This document shows, one piece after another, positions 52,742 through 61,460 of a stretch of 64,000 bases of DNA; position 1 is the stretch's first letter, and every line of letters begins with the position of its first letter. The notes beneath the pieces were generated by a model. That model made no database searches, was not told where the DNA came from, and was given only the letters and a program-made list of their open reading frames with translations. A program made the translations under genes and the position numbers. The DNA comes from Bog-473 sp963755495 (lineage in GTDB: Bacteria; Actinomycetota; Acidimicrobiia; Acidimicrobiales; RAAP-2). Location: contig CAVWJS010000010.1 in the NCBI GenBank assembly GCA_963755495.1, forward strand, positions 81,555 to 145,554, read 5' to 3'.

Positions 52742-53896
52742 TTACGCCAGCGCACCAACGATGTAGTTGATGCAAGCGCACAGGGAGGCGACGTCATCGG
52801 GCTCGATGGCGGGGAACATGGCGATGCGGAGCTGATTGCGGCCGAGCTTGCGATAAGGCTCGGTGTCCACAATGCCGTTAGCCCGCAGGATGGCTGCCAC
52901 CGCAGTTGCGTCCACCGCGTCAACGAAGTCGATGGTGCCGATCACGTGGCTGCGTTGCAACGGGTTCTCCACAAACGGACGGGCAAAATCGGACTGCTCC
53001 GCCCAGGTGTAGAGAATTTCCGCCGAGCGGTCGCACCGCGAGGTGGTCCACTCCAGGCCCCCGTTTCCGTTCATCCAGTCGAGCTGCTCGGCCAGCAGAT
53101 AAATGGTGGCCAGCGCCGGAGTGTTGTAGGTCTGGTCGAGCACAGAATTGTCGACTGCCGTCTTTAGGTCCAAGAAGGCGGGAATCCAGCGCCCAGAGGC
53201 GGAGATCCGTTCCACCCGCTCCAGGGCGGCCGGTGACATGAGCGCGATCCAAAGGCCGCCGTCGCTGGCGAAACATTTCTGCGGAGCCAGGTAATAGGCA
53301 TCGAATTCGCTGGCATCCACCGGGAGGCCTCCGGCTCCCGACGTGGCGTCCACGGCCACCAGCCCGCCCCCGTCGGCAGGGAGGGCAGCGCCCGCCGGGC
53401 GGCGAATCGGCATGGCCACCCCAGTTGACGTCTCGTTGTGGGTGAGTGCGTAAAGATCCACGGCGCTGTCTGCCACCGGTACGGGGTGAGTACCCACCAC
53501 GGACTCAATGATCTGGGGGTCTTTGAGGTGGGGCGCTGCCGCGGCACAAGCGGCGAACTTAGAGGAGAACTCTCCGAAACTGAGATGTTGGCTCTGCGCC
53601 TCGATCAGCCCAAAAGTGGCCGCATCCCAGAAGCAGGTCGTCCCACCGTTGCCCAGGACGACCTCATAGCCGTCGGGAAGGGAGAAGAGCTGGCGGAATC
53701 CGGCCCGCACCCGTCCAACCTGTGATTTGACGGTCTTCTGGCGATGGCTGGTGCCGAGGTAAGTGGTCGTGACCTCGGACAATGCCGCCATCTGCTCGGG
53801 TCGTACCTTCGAAGGTCCGGCGCCGAAACGGCCGTCGCTCGGGAGGAGTTGGGTGGGGATGATGATGTCAGGGGTCTCGGTCACGTATGAAATCAT
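52742..53896 (-). CDS. serC: phosphoserine aminotransferase
   Basis: This PLP enzyme converts 3-phosphohydroxypyruvate to phosphoserine. The 384-residue actinobacterial (type II) form reads LPSDGRFGAGPSKVRPEQM, GTSHRQKTVKSQVGRVR, and has the PLP Lys in YYLAPQKCFASDGG. The ending (GRNQLRIAMFPAIEPDDVASLCACINYIV) is typical. ATG 53896 or GTG 53884 are both possible starts, and neither has a ribosome site. The next gene on the plus strand starts at 53904. SerA lies 1.3 kb away. Confidence 0.92.
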   Translation of the reverse strand: MISYVTETPDIIIPTQLLPSDGRFGAGPSKVRPEQMAALSEVTTTYLGTSHRQKTVKSQVGRVRAGFRQLFSLPDGYEVVLGNGGTTCFWDAATFGLIEAQSQHLSFGEFSSKFAACAAAAPHLKDPQIIESVVGTHPVPVADSAVDLYALTHNETSTGVAMPIRRPAGAALPADGGGLVAVDATSGAGGLPVDASEFDAYYLAPQKCFASDGGLWIALMSPAALERVERISASGRWIPAFLDLKTAVDNSVLDQTYNTPALATIYLLAEQLDWMNGNGGLEWTTSRCDRSAEILYTWAEQSDFARPFVENPLQRSHVIGTIDFVDAVDATAVAAILRANGIVDTEPYRKLGRNQLRIAMFPAIEPDDVASLCACINYIVGALA

Positions 53897-53903
53897 TACA
53901 GCC

Positions 53904-55136
53904 GTGACGACGACTCCCGACGCGCCGACCCAGCATCGCCGAATCTCACGACGTGCCGCCGCGGTGGCGCCGTCGGCCACCCTGGCGGTGGACGCCAAGG
54001 CCAAGGCATTGCAAGCGGCTGGCGAGCATGTCATCGGATTCGGGGCGGGCGAGCCCGATTTCCCGACACCCGCCCACATCGTCGAAGCCGCCGTCGAGGC
54101 CTGCCGTGACCCGTCGAACCATCGCTATACCCCTACGGGTGGCCTCCCGGCGTTGCGCGAGGCGCTGGCCGCCAAGACATTGCGTGACTCGCACTTCTCG
54201 GTGACGCCCCAGCAGGTGCTGGTGACCAATGGCGGGAAGCAGGCCATTGCCAATGCCTTCGCCGTCTTGTGCGACCCGGGCGACGAGATCATCGTCCTCG
54301 CACCCTTTTGGACCACCTACCCCGAGTCGATCGCGCTGGCCGGCGGCGTGCCGGTCATAGTGGCTTCCGACGAGAGCTCGGGATTCCGTTCCTCCGTCGA
54401 AGACCTCGAGGCGGCCTTCACACCACGGACCAAAGCACTGCTCTTCGTGTCACCGTCGAACCCGACGGGGGCCGTCTACCCGCGCCACGAGATCGAAGCG
54501 ATCGGGCGTTGGGCCGTCGAACGTGGCCTGTGGGTGTTGACGGACGAGATCTACGAGCACCTGGTGTACGGCGGGGCTGAGCACCATTCGATGCCCGTCC
54601 TGGTGCCGGAGTTGGCCGACCGTTGTCTGATCGTCAACGGGGTGGCCAAGACCTATGCCATGACGGGGTGGCGAGTGGGGTGGCTCATCGGTCCCGTCGA
54701 CGCCATCACCGCAGCGACCAACATTCAGAGTCATGAGACGTCGAACGTCTCCAACGTGTCCCAGCGCGCCGCGCTGGCCGCAGTAGCGGGCGGCCTGGAG
54801 GATGTGGTGATGATGCGGGCCGCCTTCGACCGACGGCGCCAGACCATCCATCGCATGCTCAACGAGATCGACGGCGTCGTATGCGTCGAACCCGAAGGGG
54901 CGTTCTACGCGTTCCCGTCGGTCAAGGGACTCCTCGGCAAGTCGATTCGGGGACAACGAGCGACGACCAGCGCCGAACTGGCCGAGCTCTGCATCGTCGA
55001 GGCCAAGGTCGCCGTGGTGCCGGGGGAGGCCTTCGGCGCTCCTGGGTTCTTCCGCATGTCCTACGCGTTGGGCCTCGACGACTTGGTCGAAGGCGTCACC
55101 CGTTTGTCCGATTTCTTTGCCGAAGCGACAGATTGA
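53904..55136 (+). CDS. aspartate aminotransferase-like class I/II aminotransferase
   Basis: The 410-residue PLP enzyme has GFGAGEPDFPTPAHIVEAA, the PLP-pocket NGGKQAIANAF, LFVSPSNPTGAVYP, and the Schiff-base Lys in IVNGVAKTYAMTGWRVGW (type Ib aspartate aminotransferase). It would make aspartate or a keto acid from glutamate. The GTG start at 53904 is only seven bases from the serC start in the opposite direction, with no ribosome site, so both are likely leaderless. It leads toward serA, 82 bases downstream. Confidence 0.9.
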   Translation: MTTTPDAPTQHRRISRRAAAVAPSATLAVDAKAKALQAAGEHVIGFGAGEPDFPTPAHIVEAAVEACRDPSNHRYTPTGGLPALREALAAKTLRDSHFSVTPQQVLVTNGGKQAIANAFAVLCDPGDEIIVLAPFWTTYPESIALAGGVPVIVASDESSGFRSSVEDLEAAFTPRTKALLFVSPSNPTGAVYPRHEIEAIGRWAVERGLWVLTDEIYEHLVYGGAEHHSMPVLVPELADRCLIVNGVAKTYAMTGWRVGWLIGPVDAITAATNIQSHETSNVSNVSQRAALAAVAGGLEDVVMMRAAFDRRRQTIHRMLNEIDGVVCVEPEGAFYAFPSVKGLLGKSIRGQRATTSAELAELCIVEAKVAVVPGEAFGAPGFFRMSYALGLDDLVEGVTRLSDFFAEATD

Positions 55137-55218
55137 CACTGAGGCGCAAGACTGCACTGAAGCACCAGACTCAAACTGAAGCACCTATGTCCAGGGGGGT
55201 AGTGAGGAGACCACCGCG

Positions 55219-56790
55219 GTGGCACGTGTACTCGTAACCGAAAAGATCGCCCAGAGCGGACTCGACTTGCTGGCTAAGGCCGGCCATGAGGTCGTCGTCT
55301 CGGAAGGGTTGAGCCCCGAGGAGTTACTGGGCGCCATTGTCGGCGCCCAAGCCCTCATCATTCGCTCTTCGACGCAGGTCACGGCTGATGTCCTGGAGGC
55401 CGGCTCCTCGCTCGAGGTGGTCGGACGGGCCGGCGTGGGCCTCGACAACGTCGATGTCAACGCAGCGACCGAACGAGGGGTCATGGTGGTCAACGCGCCG
55501 ACCTCCAACATCCTCTCGGTGGCCGAGCAGGCCATGGCCCTTCTCCTGGCCCAGGCCCGCAACGTTCCCCAGGCCCACGCAGCCCTGGTGGCTGGACGGT
55601 GGGAGCGCTCGAAATGGGAGGGCGTCGAGCTCCACGGCAAGGTGCTGGGCGTGGTCGGGTTGGGACGTGCCGGCTCATTGGTGGCGCAACGCGCCCACGC
55701 CTTCGGGATGGAGCTGATCGGCTATGACCCGTTCGTCTCCCCAGAGCGGGCCAAGGCCATGGGCGTGCGGTTGGTCGGCATCGAAGAACTGGTGGGCGAG
55801 GCGGACTTCGTGTCCATCCACACGCCAAAGACACCCGAGACGATCGGGCTATTCGGACGTGACCTGCTGGCCAAGGCCAAGCCCGGTATCCGAATCATCA
55901 ACACCGCTCGCGGCGGCATCGTGGACGAAGAAGCACTGGCCGATGCCATTCGCGACGGCATCGTGGCGGGAGCCGGACTCGACGTCTTCTCCAAGGAGCC
56001 GTGCACCGACTCCCCCTTGTTCGCGTTGCCTCAGGTCGTCGTCTCCCCGCATCTCGGGGCGTCGACCGAGGAGGCCCAGGACAAGGCGGGCGTGACCATT
56101 GCCGAGCAGGTGCTGCTCGCTCTGGCGGGTGACTTCGTCCCCTACGCGGTCAACGTCGCGGCCAGCGACGTGTCAGACGTGGTGCGCCCGTTCATGCCAC
56201 TGGCCGAGCAGTTGGGTCGGTTCTTCGGATGTCTGCACGAGGGCCTCCCTGACGGCTTGGAGATCGAGTGTCAGGGGGAGCTGGCGGCGGTCAACACGGG
56301 CATTCTCATGCTGTCCGCCCTCAAGGGCGTCTTCGGCGGCTCGACCGAGGAGCCCGTCTCCTACGTGAACGCACCGCAGCTGGCCGAGCAGCGCGGGCTG
56401 GAAGTGCGCGAAATCTCAACTGCGACTTCGCGCGACTACAAGTCGCTCATCACACTGCGTTCCAAGTTGCATTCGGTGGCGGGCACGCTGAGTTCCGCCG
56501 GGCACCGGAGTGAGCCGCGTATCGTGATGGTCGACGATCATGTGGTTGAGGTGGCACCCGCCCCGCACATGCTGGTGGTGCGCAACGACGATCGGCCCGG
56601 CATGATCGGGATGGTCGGTACCGCCTTGGGACTGGCCGACATCTCCATCTCCTCGATGGCGGTCGGACCAAGTCCTCGGGCCGCCACGGCGATGATGGTG
56701 ATCTCCACTGTGGGGTCGACTCCCAATGCCGTGGTCGACAAACTGCGGGGCGAGGACGGAATCCTCGACATCCACCGCGTCAGTCTGTAG
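55219..56790 (+). CDS. serA: D-3-phosphoglycerate dehydrogenase (long form)
   Basis: The first step of serine synthesis: oxidation of 3-phosphoglycerate with NAD. The 523-residue type I form has the NAD motif GVVGLGRAGSLVA, catalytic Arg in NTARGGIVDEEAL, Glu region in GLDVFSKEPC and His in SPHLGASTEEAQ. An intervening (ASB) domain and a C-terminal ACT domain (VRNDDRPGMIGMVGTALG) follow, giving serine feedback as in Mycobacterium SerA. GTG 55219 has GAGGAG ten bases upstream. Confidence 0.95.
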   Translation: MARVLVTEKIAQSGLDLLAKAGHEVVVSEGLSPEELLGAIVGAQALIIRSSTQVTADVLEAGSSLEVVGRAGVGLDNVDVNAATERGVMVVNAPTSNILSVAEQAMALLLAQARNVPQAHAALVAGRWERSKWEGVELHGKVLGVVGLGRAGSLVAQRAHAFGMELIGYDPFVSPERAKAMGVRLVGIEELVGEADFVSIHTPKTPETIGLFGRDLLAKAKPGIRIINTARGGIVDEEALADAIRDGIVAGAGLDVFSKEPCTDSPLFALPQVVVSPHLGASTEEAQDKAGVTIAEQVLLALAGDFVPYAVNVAASDVSDVVRPFMPLAEQLGRFFGCLHEGLPDGLEIECQGELAAVNTGILMLSALKGVFGGSTEEPVSYVNAPQLAEQRGLEVREISTATSRDYKSLITLRSKLHSVAGTLSSAGHRSEPRIVMVDDHVVEVAPAPHMLVVRNDDRPGMIGMVGTALGLADISISSMAVGPSPRAATAMMVISTVGSTPNAVVDKLRGEDGILDIHRVSL

Positions 56791-56950
56791 GACGGCGCGG
56801 CACCGCGGGCCACGTGTCGAGGCTGCCCACCACCGGTTGCGTTCCCTGGAGGGAGCGTCGTGGCGAGCGATCAGCTCGCACGGCGCGCACCACGCCGACG
56901 AGGGCAGCCAGAAGGGCCAGACGCACGAGGAGCCTGAGAAGGCGGGACAT
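56780..56950 (-). CDS. 56-residue membrane protein with DTWPAVPRRP tail
   Basis: A short minus-strand frame from ATG 56950 to TGA 56780-56782. It encodes one hydrophobic segment (LRLLVRLALLAALVGVVRAV, about residues 5-23), a basic spacer and a C-terminal DTWPAVPRRP. Small actinobacterial membrane proteins with a single N-terminal helix and a C-terminal Trp-Pro-x-Val-Pro-[Arg/Lys]-[Arg/Lys]-Pro motif are known to me as a conserved but unnamed group, so this is likely real. It overlaps the end of serA by 11 bases on the opposite strand. No function is known. Confidence 0.6.
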   Translation of the reverse strand: MSRLLRLLVRLALLAALVGVVRAVRADRSPRRSLQGTQPVVGSLDTWPAVPRRPTD

Positions 56951-56979
56951 CGTGCCAGGCTACTCAGTACGCTGACGTC

Positions 56980-57369
56980 ATGCCGATGCCCAAGCGGACA
57001 AGTGTCGACGACTATTTCGCGCAACTCGACGATGTCCAGAGGCCGCACCTCGAGGCGCTCAGGGAGCTGAGCCTCGCGGCCGACCCCGCGGCGCGGGAGG
57101 AACTGAAGTGGAACCTGCCGGTGTATGTCCGCGGCAAGAAGACAAATCTGTGGATGTTGCAGAACTTCAAGAACCACTGTTCCTTGCGTTTCACGCCACC
57201 GTTCTTCGCCACACAGAGGCTCTCGGTTGTGGCCGCTGGCTACCAGTGCGGTGAGGGCTTCATCAAGCTTCCCTACGATCGCGAGTTGCCGACCGAACTC
57301 CTGAAGTCGCTGATGCAGGCACGGATCGAGGACTACGAGATGACCGGCGACGACGAAGACCGCCCTTGA
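56980..57369 (+). CDS. DUF1801 (YdhG-like) protein
   Basis: The 129-residue protein shows TSVDDYFAQLDDVQRPHLEALREL, EELKWNLPVYVRGKKTNLWMLQNFKNHCSLRF, FFA and GFIKLPYDRELP. This is the DUF1801 fold of B. subtilis YdhG (Fra-like iron-binding proteins). Iron delivery is suggested for a few members only. The leuA leader promoter overlaps its last codons. Confidence 0.85.
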   Translation: MPMPKRTSVDDYFAQLDDVQRPHLEALRELSLAADPAAREELKWNLPVYVRGKKTNLWMLQNFKNHCSLRFTPPFFATQRLSVVAAGYQCGEGFIKLPYDRELPTELLKSLMQARIEDYEMTGDDEDRP

Positions 57370-57394
57370 CGGTGGGCGCTCCCGATGGGAGAAT
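57366..57394 (+). promoter_or_regulatory. predicted promoter of the leuA leader
   Basis: TTGACG (57366-57371), 17-base spacer, GAGAAT (57389-57394). Initiation at about 57400-57402 would be a few bases before the leader ATG at 57405. It overlaps the end of the DUF1801 gene. Confidence 0.5.
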
Positions 57395-57404
57395 CAATAT
57401 CACT

Positions 57405-57443
57405 ATGGCAAGTGCCCCGACAACAAGCCTGCTGCTTACCTGA
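57405..57443 (+). CDS. leuA leader peptide (attenuation)
   Basis: The 12-residue peptide MASAPTTSLLLT has three consecutive Leu codons (CTG CTG CTT) just before the stop. It is followed at once by a perfect hairpin and then an intrinsic terminator, and then by leuA, the leucine-specific first enzyme. Leucine shortage would stall a ribosome on the Leu codons, unwinding the first hairpin. Starvation-dependent antitermination is the expected outcome. Confidence 0.85.
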   Translation: MASAPTTSLLLT

Positions 57444-57444
57444 C

Positions 57445-57468
57445 AACGAACGCCACATCGCGTTCGTT
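57445..57468 (+). promoter_or_regulatory. first hairpin of the leuA attenuator
   Basis: AACGAACGC (57445-57453) pairs perfectly with GCGTTCGTT (57460-57468), with a six-base loop. It begins two bases after the leader stop, within reach of a ribosome stalled on the Leu codons. Confidence 0.75.
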
Positions 57469-57471
57469 CGC

Positions 57472-57506
57472 AACCTCCTGCGCCATATCGGCCAGGGGGT
57501 TTTTTG
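57472..57506 (+). terminator. leuA attenuator terminator
   Basis: AACCTCCTG (57472-57480) pairs with CAGGGGGTT (57493-57501), with one T-G wobble and a 12-base loop, followed by a run of T (57500-57505). An alternative small hairpin CGCA...TGCG (57469-57482) overlaps the 5' arm and could compete with it. Confidence 0.8.
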
Positions 57507-57547
57507 TTGGGCCGACAGCAAGGTGAAGAGAAAGAAGGAGAGCACAA

Positions 57548-59275
57548 ATGGCAACGACACAGAGAGGGAGTGGTGACGACATGGAGCGGGGTCGCCTGGC
57601 CCTGCCCTGTGACCCGTCGCCGATGCACTTCGATAAGTACCGCTCGCATGTACCGCTGATCCTGACCGATCGCACGTGGCCTGACCGACAGTTCACGCAG
57701 GCGCCGCGCTGGGCCAGCGTCGACTTGCGCGACGGGAACCAAGCCCTGATCGACCCCATGGATTCCGAGCGGAAGTTGGCCTTGTTCCGCACGTTGATCG
57801 ACGTCGGGTTCAAGGAGATAGAGGTTGGCTTTCCGTCTGCTTCGCAGACCGACTACGACTTCCAACGCCTGATCATCGGCGAAGAGATGATCCCTGACGA
57901 TGTCGAAATCCAGGTGCTCGTGCAATGCCGTGAGGAGTTGATCGAGCGGACATTCGAGTCGCTCGTCGGCGCCCGACGGGCCGTCGTGCACTTCTACAAC
58001 TCGGTCTCCGCCTTGCAACGACGCGTCGTGTTCGGTCTGGACAAGACCGGCATTATCGACATAGCGGTCAATGCCGCCATCCTCTGCAAGAAGTTCGAAC
58101 AGTCGGTGCCCGGGACGGAGATCCGCTACGAGTACTCACCTGAGAGCTTCACGGGAACCGAACCTGAGTTCGCCGTCGCGATTTGCGAGGCGGTGATGGA
58201 CGTACTCGAGCCGACGGTCGACAAGCCGATGATCCTCAACCTTCCGGCCACCGTCGAGATGTACAGCCCCAACGTCTACGCCGATGTCATCGAGTGGTTC
58301 GGCCGCACCATCAAGAACCGCGATGCGGTGGTCTTGAGCCTGCACCCTCACAACGATCGGGGAACGGCCGTGGCCGCCGCCGAGCTGGCCGTGCTGGCCG
58401 GGGCCGATCGGGTGGAGGGCACCTTGTTCGGCAACGGAGAGCGGACGGGCAACGTCGACATCGTGACGCTGGCCATGAACCTGTTCTCTCAGGGGATCGA
58501 TCCGGCGCTCGACTTCAGCGACATCGAGAAGGTGCGCCGGGTGGCCGAGTATGCCACTCGCATGCCCGTGCATCCTCGCCACCCCTATGCCGGAGACCTT
58601 GTGTACACCGCGTTCTCGGGCTCCCATCAGGATGCCATCAAGAAGGGCATGAGCGCGATCGGTAACGAATACGACGAATGGGCGGTTCCCTATCTCCCCA
58701 TCGACCCCAAGCACACCGGCCGCACGTACGAGGCGATCATTCAGGTCAACAGCCAGTCCGGCAAGGGCGGTGTGGCGTATCTGATGGACACCGAGCACGG
58801 GCTCGATCTGCCGCGGCGCCTGCAGATCGAGTTCTCCAAGAAGGTACAGGCGGTTACCGAAGCGAGTGGCACCGTCATAGGCACCAGCGAGATGTGGAAC
58901 GTATTCTCTGACGCCTACTTGCCCGAGGACGCCGGCCTACGGCTCGTGGGGAGTGAGGTGACGACCGGCGGGGGCCACACCTCGGTGACGGCGCAGCTTC
59001 TTGTGGACGGGCAGCATCGGACGATCGTCGGCGAGGGCAATGGTCCCATCGATGCGCTCGTGTTCGCCTTAGGAAGCGAGCTCGGTATTGTTCTGGAGGT
59101 GAAGGACTACTCGGAGCACGCCTTGACCGAAGGTTCAGGCGCTTCGGCTGTGGCCTACGTCGAGTGTGCCGGTCCCGACGGATCGACCTGGTGGGGTGTG
59201 GGGCGCGACTCCTCCATTCTCGATGCCTCGTTGGCTGCTGTCGTGTCGGCCGCGAACCGGGCCCGTACCGGGTGA
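57548..59275 (+). CDS. leuA: 2-isopropylmalate synthase
   Basis: LeuA condenses acetyl-CoA with 2-ketoisovalerate. The 575-residue actinobacterial long form has an N-terminal extension, then WASVDLRDGNQALIDPMD (catalytic Arg-Asp), HFYNS, EYSPESFTGTEPEF and the metal His-x-His in LSLHPHNDRGT. A C-terminal regulatory domain (HTSVTAQLLVDGQHRTIVGEG) binds leucine. The start ATG 57548 has AAGGAGAG upstream. Expression is set by the leader peptide and terminator just before it. Confidence 0.95.
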   Translation: MATTQRGSGDDMERGRLALPCDPSPMHFDKYRSHVPLILTDRTWPDRQFTQAPRWASVDLRDGNQALIDPMDSERKLALFRTLIDVGFKEIEVGFPSASQTDYDFQRLIIGEEMIPDDVEIQVLVQCREELIERTFESLVGARRAVVHFYNSVSALQRRVVFGLDKTGIIDIAVNAAILCKKFEQSVPGTEIRYEYSPESFTGTEPEFAVAICEAVMDVLEPTVDKPMILNLPATVEMYSPNVYADVIEWFGRTIKNRDAVVLSLHPHNDRGTAVAAAELAVLAGADRVEGTLFGNGERTGNVDIVTLAMNLFSQGIDPALDFSDIEKVRRVAEYATRMPVHPRHPYAGDLVYTAFSGSHQDAIKKGMSAIGNEYDEWAVPYLPIDPKHTGRTYEAIIQVNSQSGKGGVAYLMDTEHGLDLPRRLQIEFSKKVQAVTEASGTVIGTSEMWNVFSDAYLPEDAGLRLVGSEVTTGGGHTSVTAQLLVDGQHRTIVGEGNGPIDALVFALGSELGIVLEVKDYSEHALTEGSGASAVAYVECAGPDGSTWWGVGRDSSILDASLAAVVSAANRARTG

Positions 59276-59721
59276 TCCGACCGGCGACGCAAGAGGACGT
59301 GCCCGAGCTCCTGGCCATGATCCGTGAGCTGGCGGAGTTCGAGAGCCTCTCCGAGCAGTGTGTGTGCACCGAAGACGACCTGCGGCGCGTGCTCTTCGAA
59401 CCGGGTGCCATCGTCAACGACACCCTGGCGATAGCCGATGATGGCTCGGTGGTGGGCCACGCCCTGTGGTTCCGCACGTTCTCCACGTTCATGGGGAAGA
59501 CGGGCATTTGGTTGGAAGACCTCTACGTGCGGCCGGCCCATCGCCGGCGAGGGCATGCCGGCACACTCTTGGCCGATCTCCGGGCCCGCACCGATGGCCG
59601 GGTCGAATGGGAAGTGCTCGAATGGAACGAAGAGGCGATCGACTTCTATCAGCGCCTCGGCGCACGTCCAATGGCGGGGTGGACGCGCTACCGCTGGGTG
59701 TTGCCTGAGTCTCAGAAGTAG
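59272..59721 (+). CDS. GNAT N-acetyltransferase, diamine/SSAT-like
   Basis: The 149-residue GNAT protein has IRPATQEDVPELLAMIRELAEFE, IWLEDLYVRPAHRRRGHAGTLLADL with the acetyl-CoA loop R-R-x-G-x-A, and a C-terminal WNEEAIDFYQRLGARPM. The pattern, in particular LEDLYVRP and the FY-x-x-LGA end, is that of spermidine/spermine or thialysine acetyltransferases. The GTG start at 59272 overlaps the leuA stop (GTGA), so it is coupled. The substrate is inferred. Confidence 0.82.
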   Translation: MIRPATQEDVPELLAMIRELAEFESLSEQCVCTEDDLRRVLFEPGAIVNDTLAIADDGSVVGHALWFRTFSTFMGKTGIWLEDLYVRPAHRRRGHAGTLLADLRARTDGRVEWEVLEWNEEAIDFYQRLGARPMAGWTRYRWVLPESQK

Positions 59722-59735
59722 ACGACGCTCGCCTC

Positions 59736-61460
59736 ATGGCACGCGTCCCCTCTTCCCCTCACGTCCTGGCCGTTGCCCGCGGTGACGAGCCAGCCGATTT
59801 GCTCCTCCGGGGCGGGCGGGTGCTCTCGCCTTCGAGCCGGGAGTGGGTGCCGACCGACTTGGCGATTGCCGACGGCGTCGTGGCGGGGTGGGGACCCCGG
59901 GATGCCATCGAAGAGATCGACATCCACGGCGCTGCGGTGACAGCGGGATTGGTCGACGCCCACATGCATCTCGAGTCGACGAAGTTGTGGATCGATGAGT
60001 TCGTGCGCACGGTACTCCCCTTGGGCACGACGGCCGTTGCCGCGGATCCCCATGAGATAGCCAATGTTTTCGGCATCCCCGGCGTGGCGGCGCTGATCGC
60101 GGCAGCCGGCCATCTCCCCTTCACATTCGGGGTCTGTGCCAGCAGTTGCGTGCCGGCGTCACCGTTCGAGAGTCCGGGCGCCGAGTTGTTCGCGCCGGAT
60201 GTGGCCACCCTGTTGGACGAGTACGCGGCTATCGGGGTGGCCGAGGTCATGAACTTCCCCGGTGTCATCGCGGGCGACCCCGAGATGTTGGCTCGCATCG
60301 CCACCGCCGGTCGCCGACGGGTTGACGGCCATGCCCCCGGGCTCAGAGGAGCTCTCCTGGACGCGTATCTCGCGGCGGGGGTGGAGTCTGACCACGAATG
60401 CACGGAGCTCGAAGAGGCCGAAGAGAAGCGGCGCAAAGGGATGTGGATCTTCATCCGTCAGGGATCGGCCAGCCAGAACCTGCGCGACCTCATCCCGATG
60501 GTCCTGTCGCATGGCACCGACCACGTCGCCCTGTGTAGCGACGACCGGGAACCGGACACCCTGCTCGAGGTGGGGCATCTCGACGATTGCCTCCGCCTCG
60601 CGGTCGAAGCCGGAGTCAGCGAGATCGATGCGCTGATCATGGCGACGTTGAATCCAGCCGAATACCACGGGTTCACTGAACTGGGATCGCTCGGGCCCGG
60701 TTACCAGGCCGACATCCTGTGCTTCGACACGTTGTCGGGTTTTCGCCCGTCCCGCGTCTTTCAGCGCGGTCGGTTGGTCGCCCAAGACGGTTCTGTGATG
60801 CCCGGAATGGTGGCGACCCACCCGGCGCCGGAATTCATGCGCCGATCGGTGCATCTGGCGACGCCACCTCCGGGGGCGGCTTTCGACTTCGGGCTCCGGC
60901 CCGGGGCTCTCGTGCGCACCATTGGGATCCACGACGGGTCACTCACCACGTCGTCGCTTGTCACCGATCCGTCGGATCCCCACGCCGGAGTGGCCCGCCT
61001 GGCCGTGGTCGAGCGGCACCGCGAGACAGGCCGCATCGGGCTGGGGTGGGTGGCGGGATTCGGTCTTACCAGGGGAGCGCTGGCTTCAACCGTCGGGCAC
61101 GATGCGCACAACTGCATGGTGGTCGGGTCACCTTCTGCCATGGGCCCGATGGCAATGGCAGCCGCGGTGGCGCGCCTGGCCGCAATCGGCGGAGGGCAGG
61201 TGGCGGTCGACGATGACGGTCAGGTCCTGGCCGAGTTGCCGCTGCCCATCGGAGGCCTGATGAGCGACAAGCCGGCCCGCGTCGTCGCAGAGGGTCTCCA
61301 TCGTCTCGTCGAGGCGGCCCGGTCCCTCGGGACGTCGATCCACGCCCCCTTCATGCACATGAGCTTCCTCGGCTTGTCGGTGCTCCCCGAGTTGCGCCTA
61401 ACGGACAGGGGTCTGGTCGATGTGGAGAAGTTCGCGCTGGTGCCCGTGACAATCGGCTAG
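59736..61460 (+). CDS. ade: adenine deaminase
   Basis: Ade converts adenine to hypoxanthine. The 574-residue amidohydrolase has VTAGLVDAHMHLESTKL, DPHEIANVFG, DGHAPGL and the purine-binding LCSDDREPDTLLEVGHLDD. Its C-terminal domain (HDAHNCMVVG, IGGLMSDKPA and a T-x-HAPFMHMSFLGL stretch) is diagnostic of AdeC-type enzymes. It links to purine salvage, and the PRTase and permease at 3-5 kb could use its product. Its stop overlaps the convergent leuD stop in a shared CTAG. Confidence 0.92.
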   Translation: MARVPSSPHVLAVARGDEPADLLLRGGRVLSPSSREWVPTDLAIADGVVAGWGPRDAIEEIDIHGAAVTAGLVDAHMHLESTKLWIDEFVRTVLPLGTTAVAADPHEIANVFGIPGVAALIAAAGHLPFTFGVCASSCVPASPFESPGAELFAPDVATLLDEYAAIGVAEVMNFPGVIAGDPEMLARIATAGRRRVDGHAPGLRGALLDAYLAAGVESDHECTELEEAEEKRRKGMWIFIRQGSASQNLRDLIPMVLSHGTDHVALCSDDREPDTLLEVGHLDDCLRLAVEAGVSEIDALIMATLNPAEYHGFTELGSLGPGYQADILCFDTLSGFRPSRVFQRGRLVAQDGSVMPGMVATHPAPEFMRRSVHLATPPPGAAFDFGLRPGALVRTIGIHDGSLTTSSLVTDPSDPHAGVARLAVVERHRETGRIGLGWVAGFGLTRGALASTVGHDAHNCMVVGSPSAMGPMAMAAAVARLAAIGGGQVAVDDDGQVLAELPLPIGGLMSDKPARVVAEGLHRLVEAARSLGTSIHAPFMHMSFLGLSVLPELRLTDRGLVDVEKFALVPVTIG

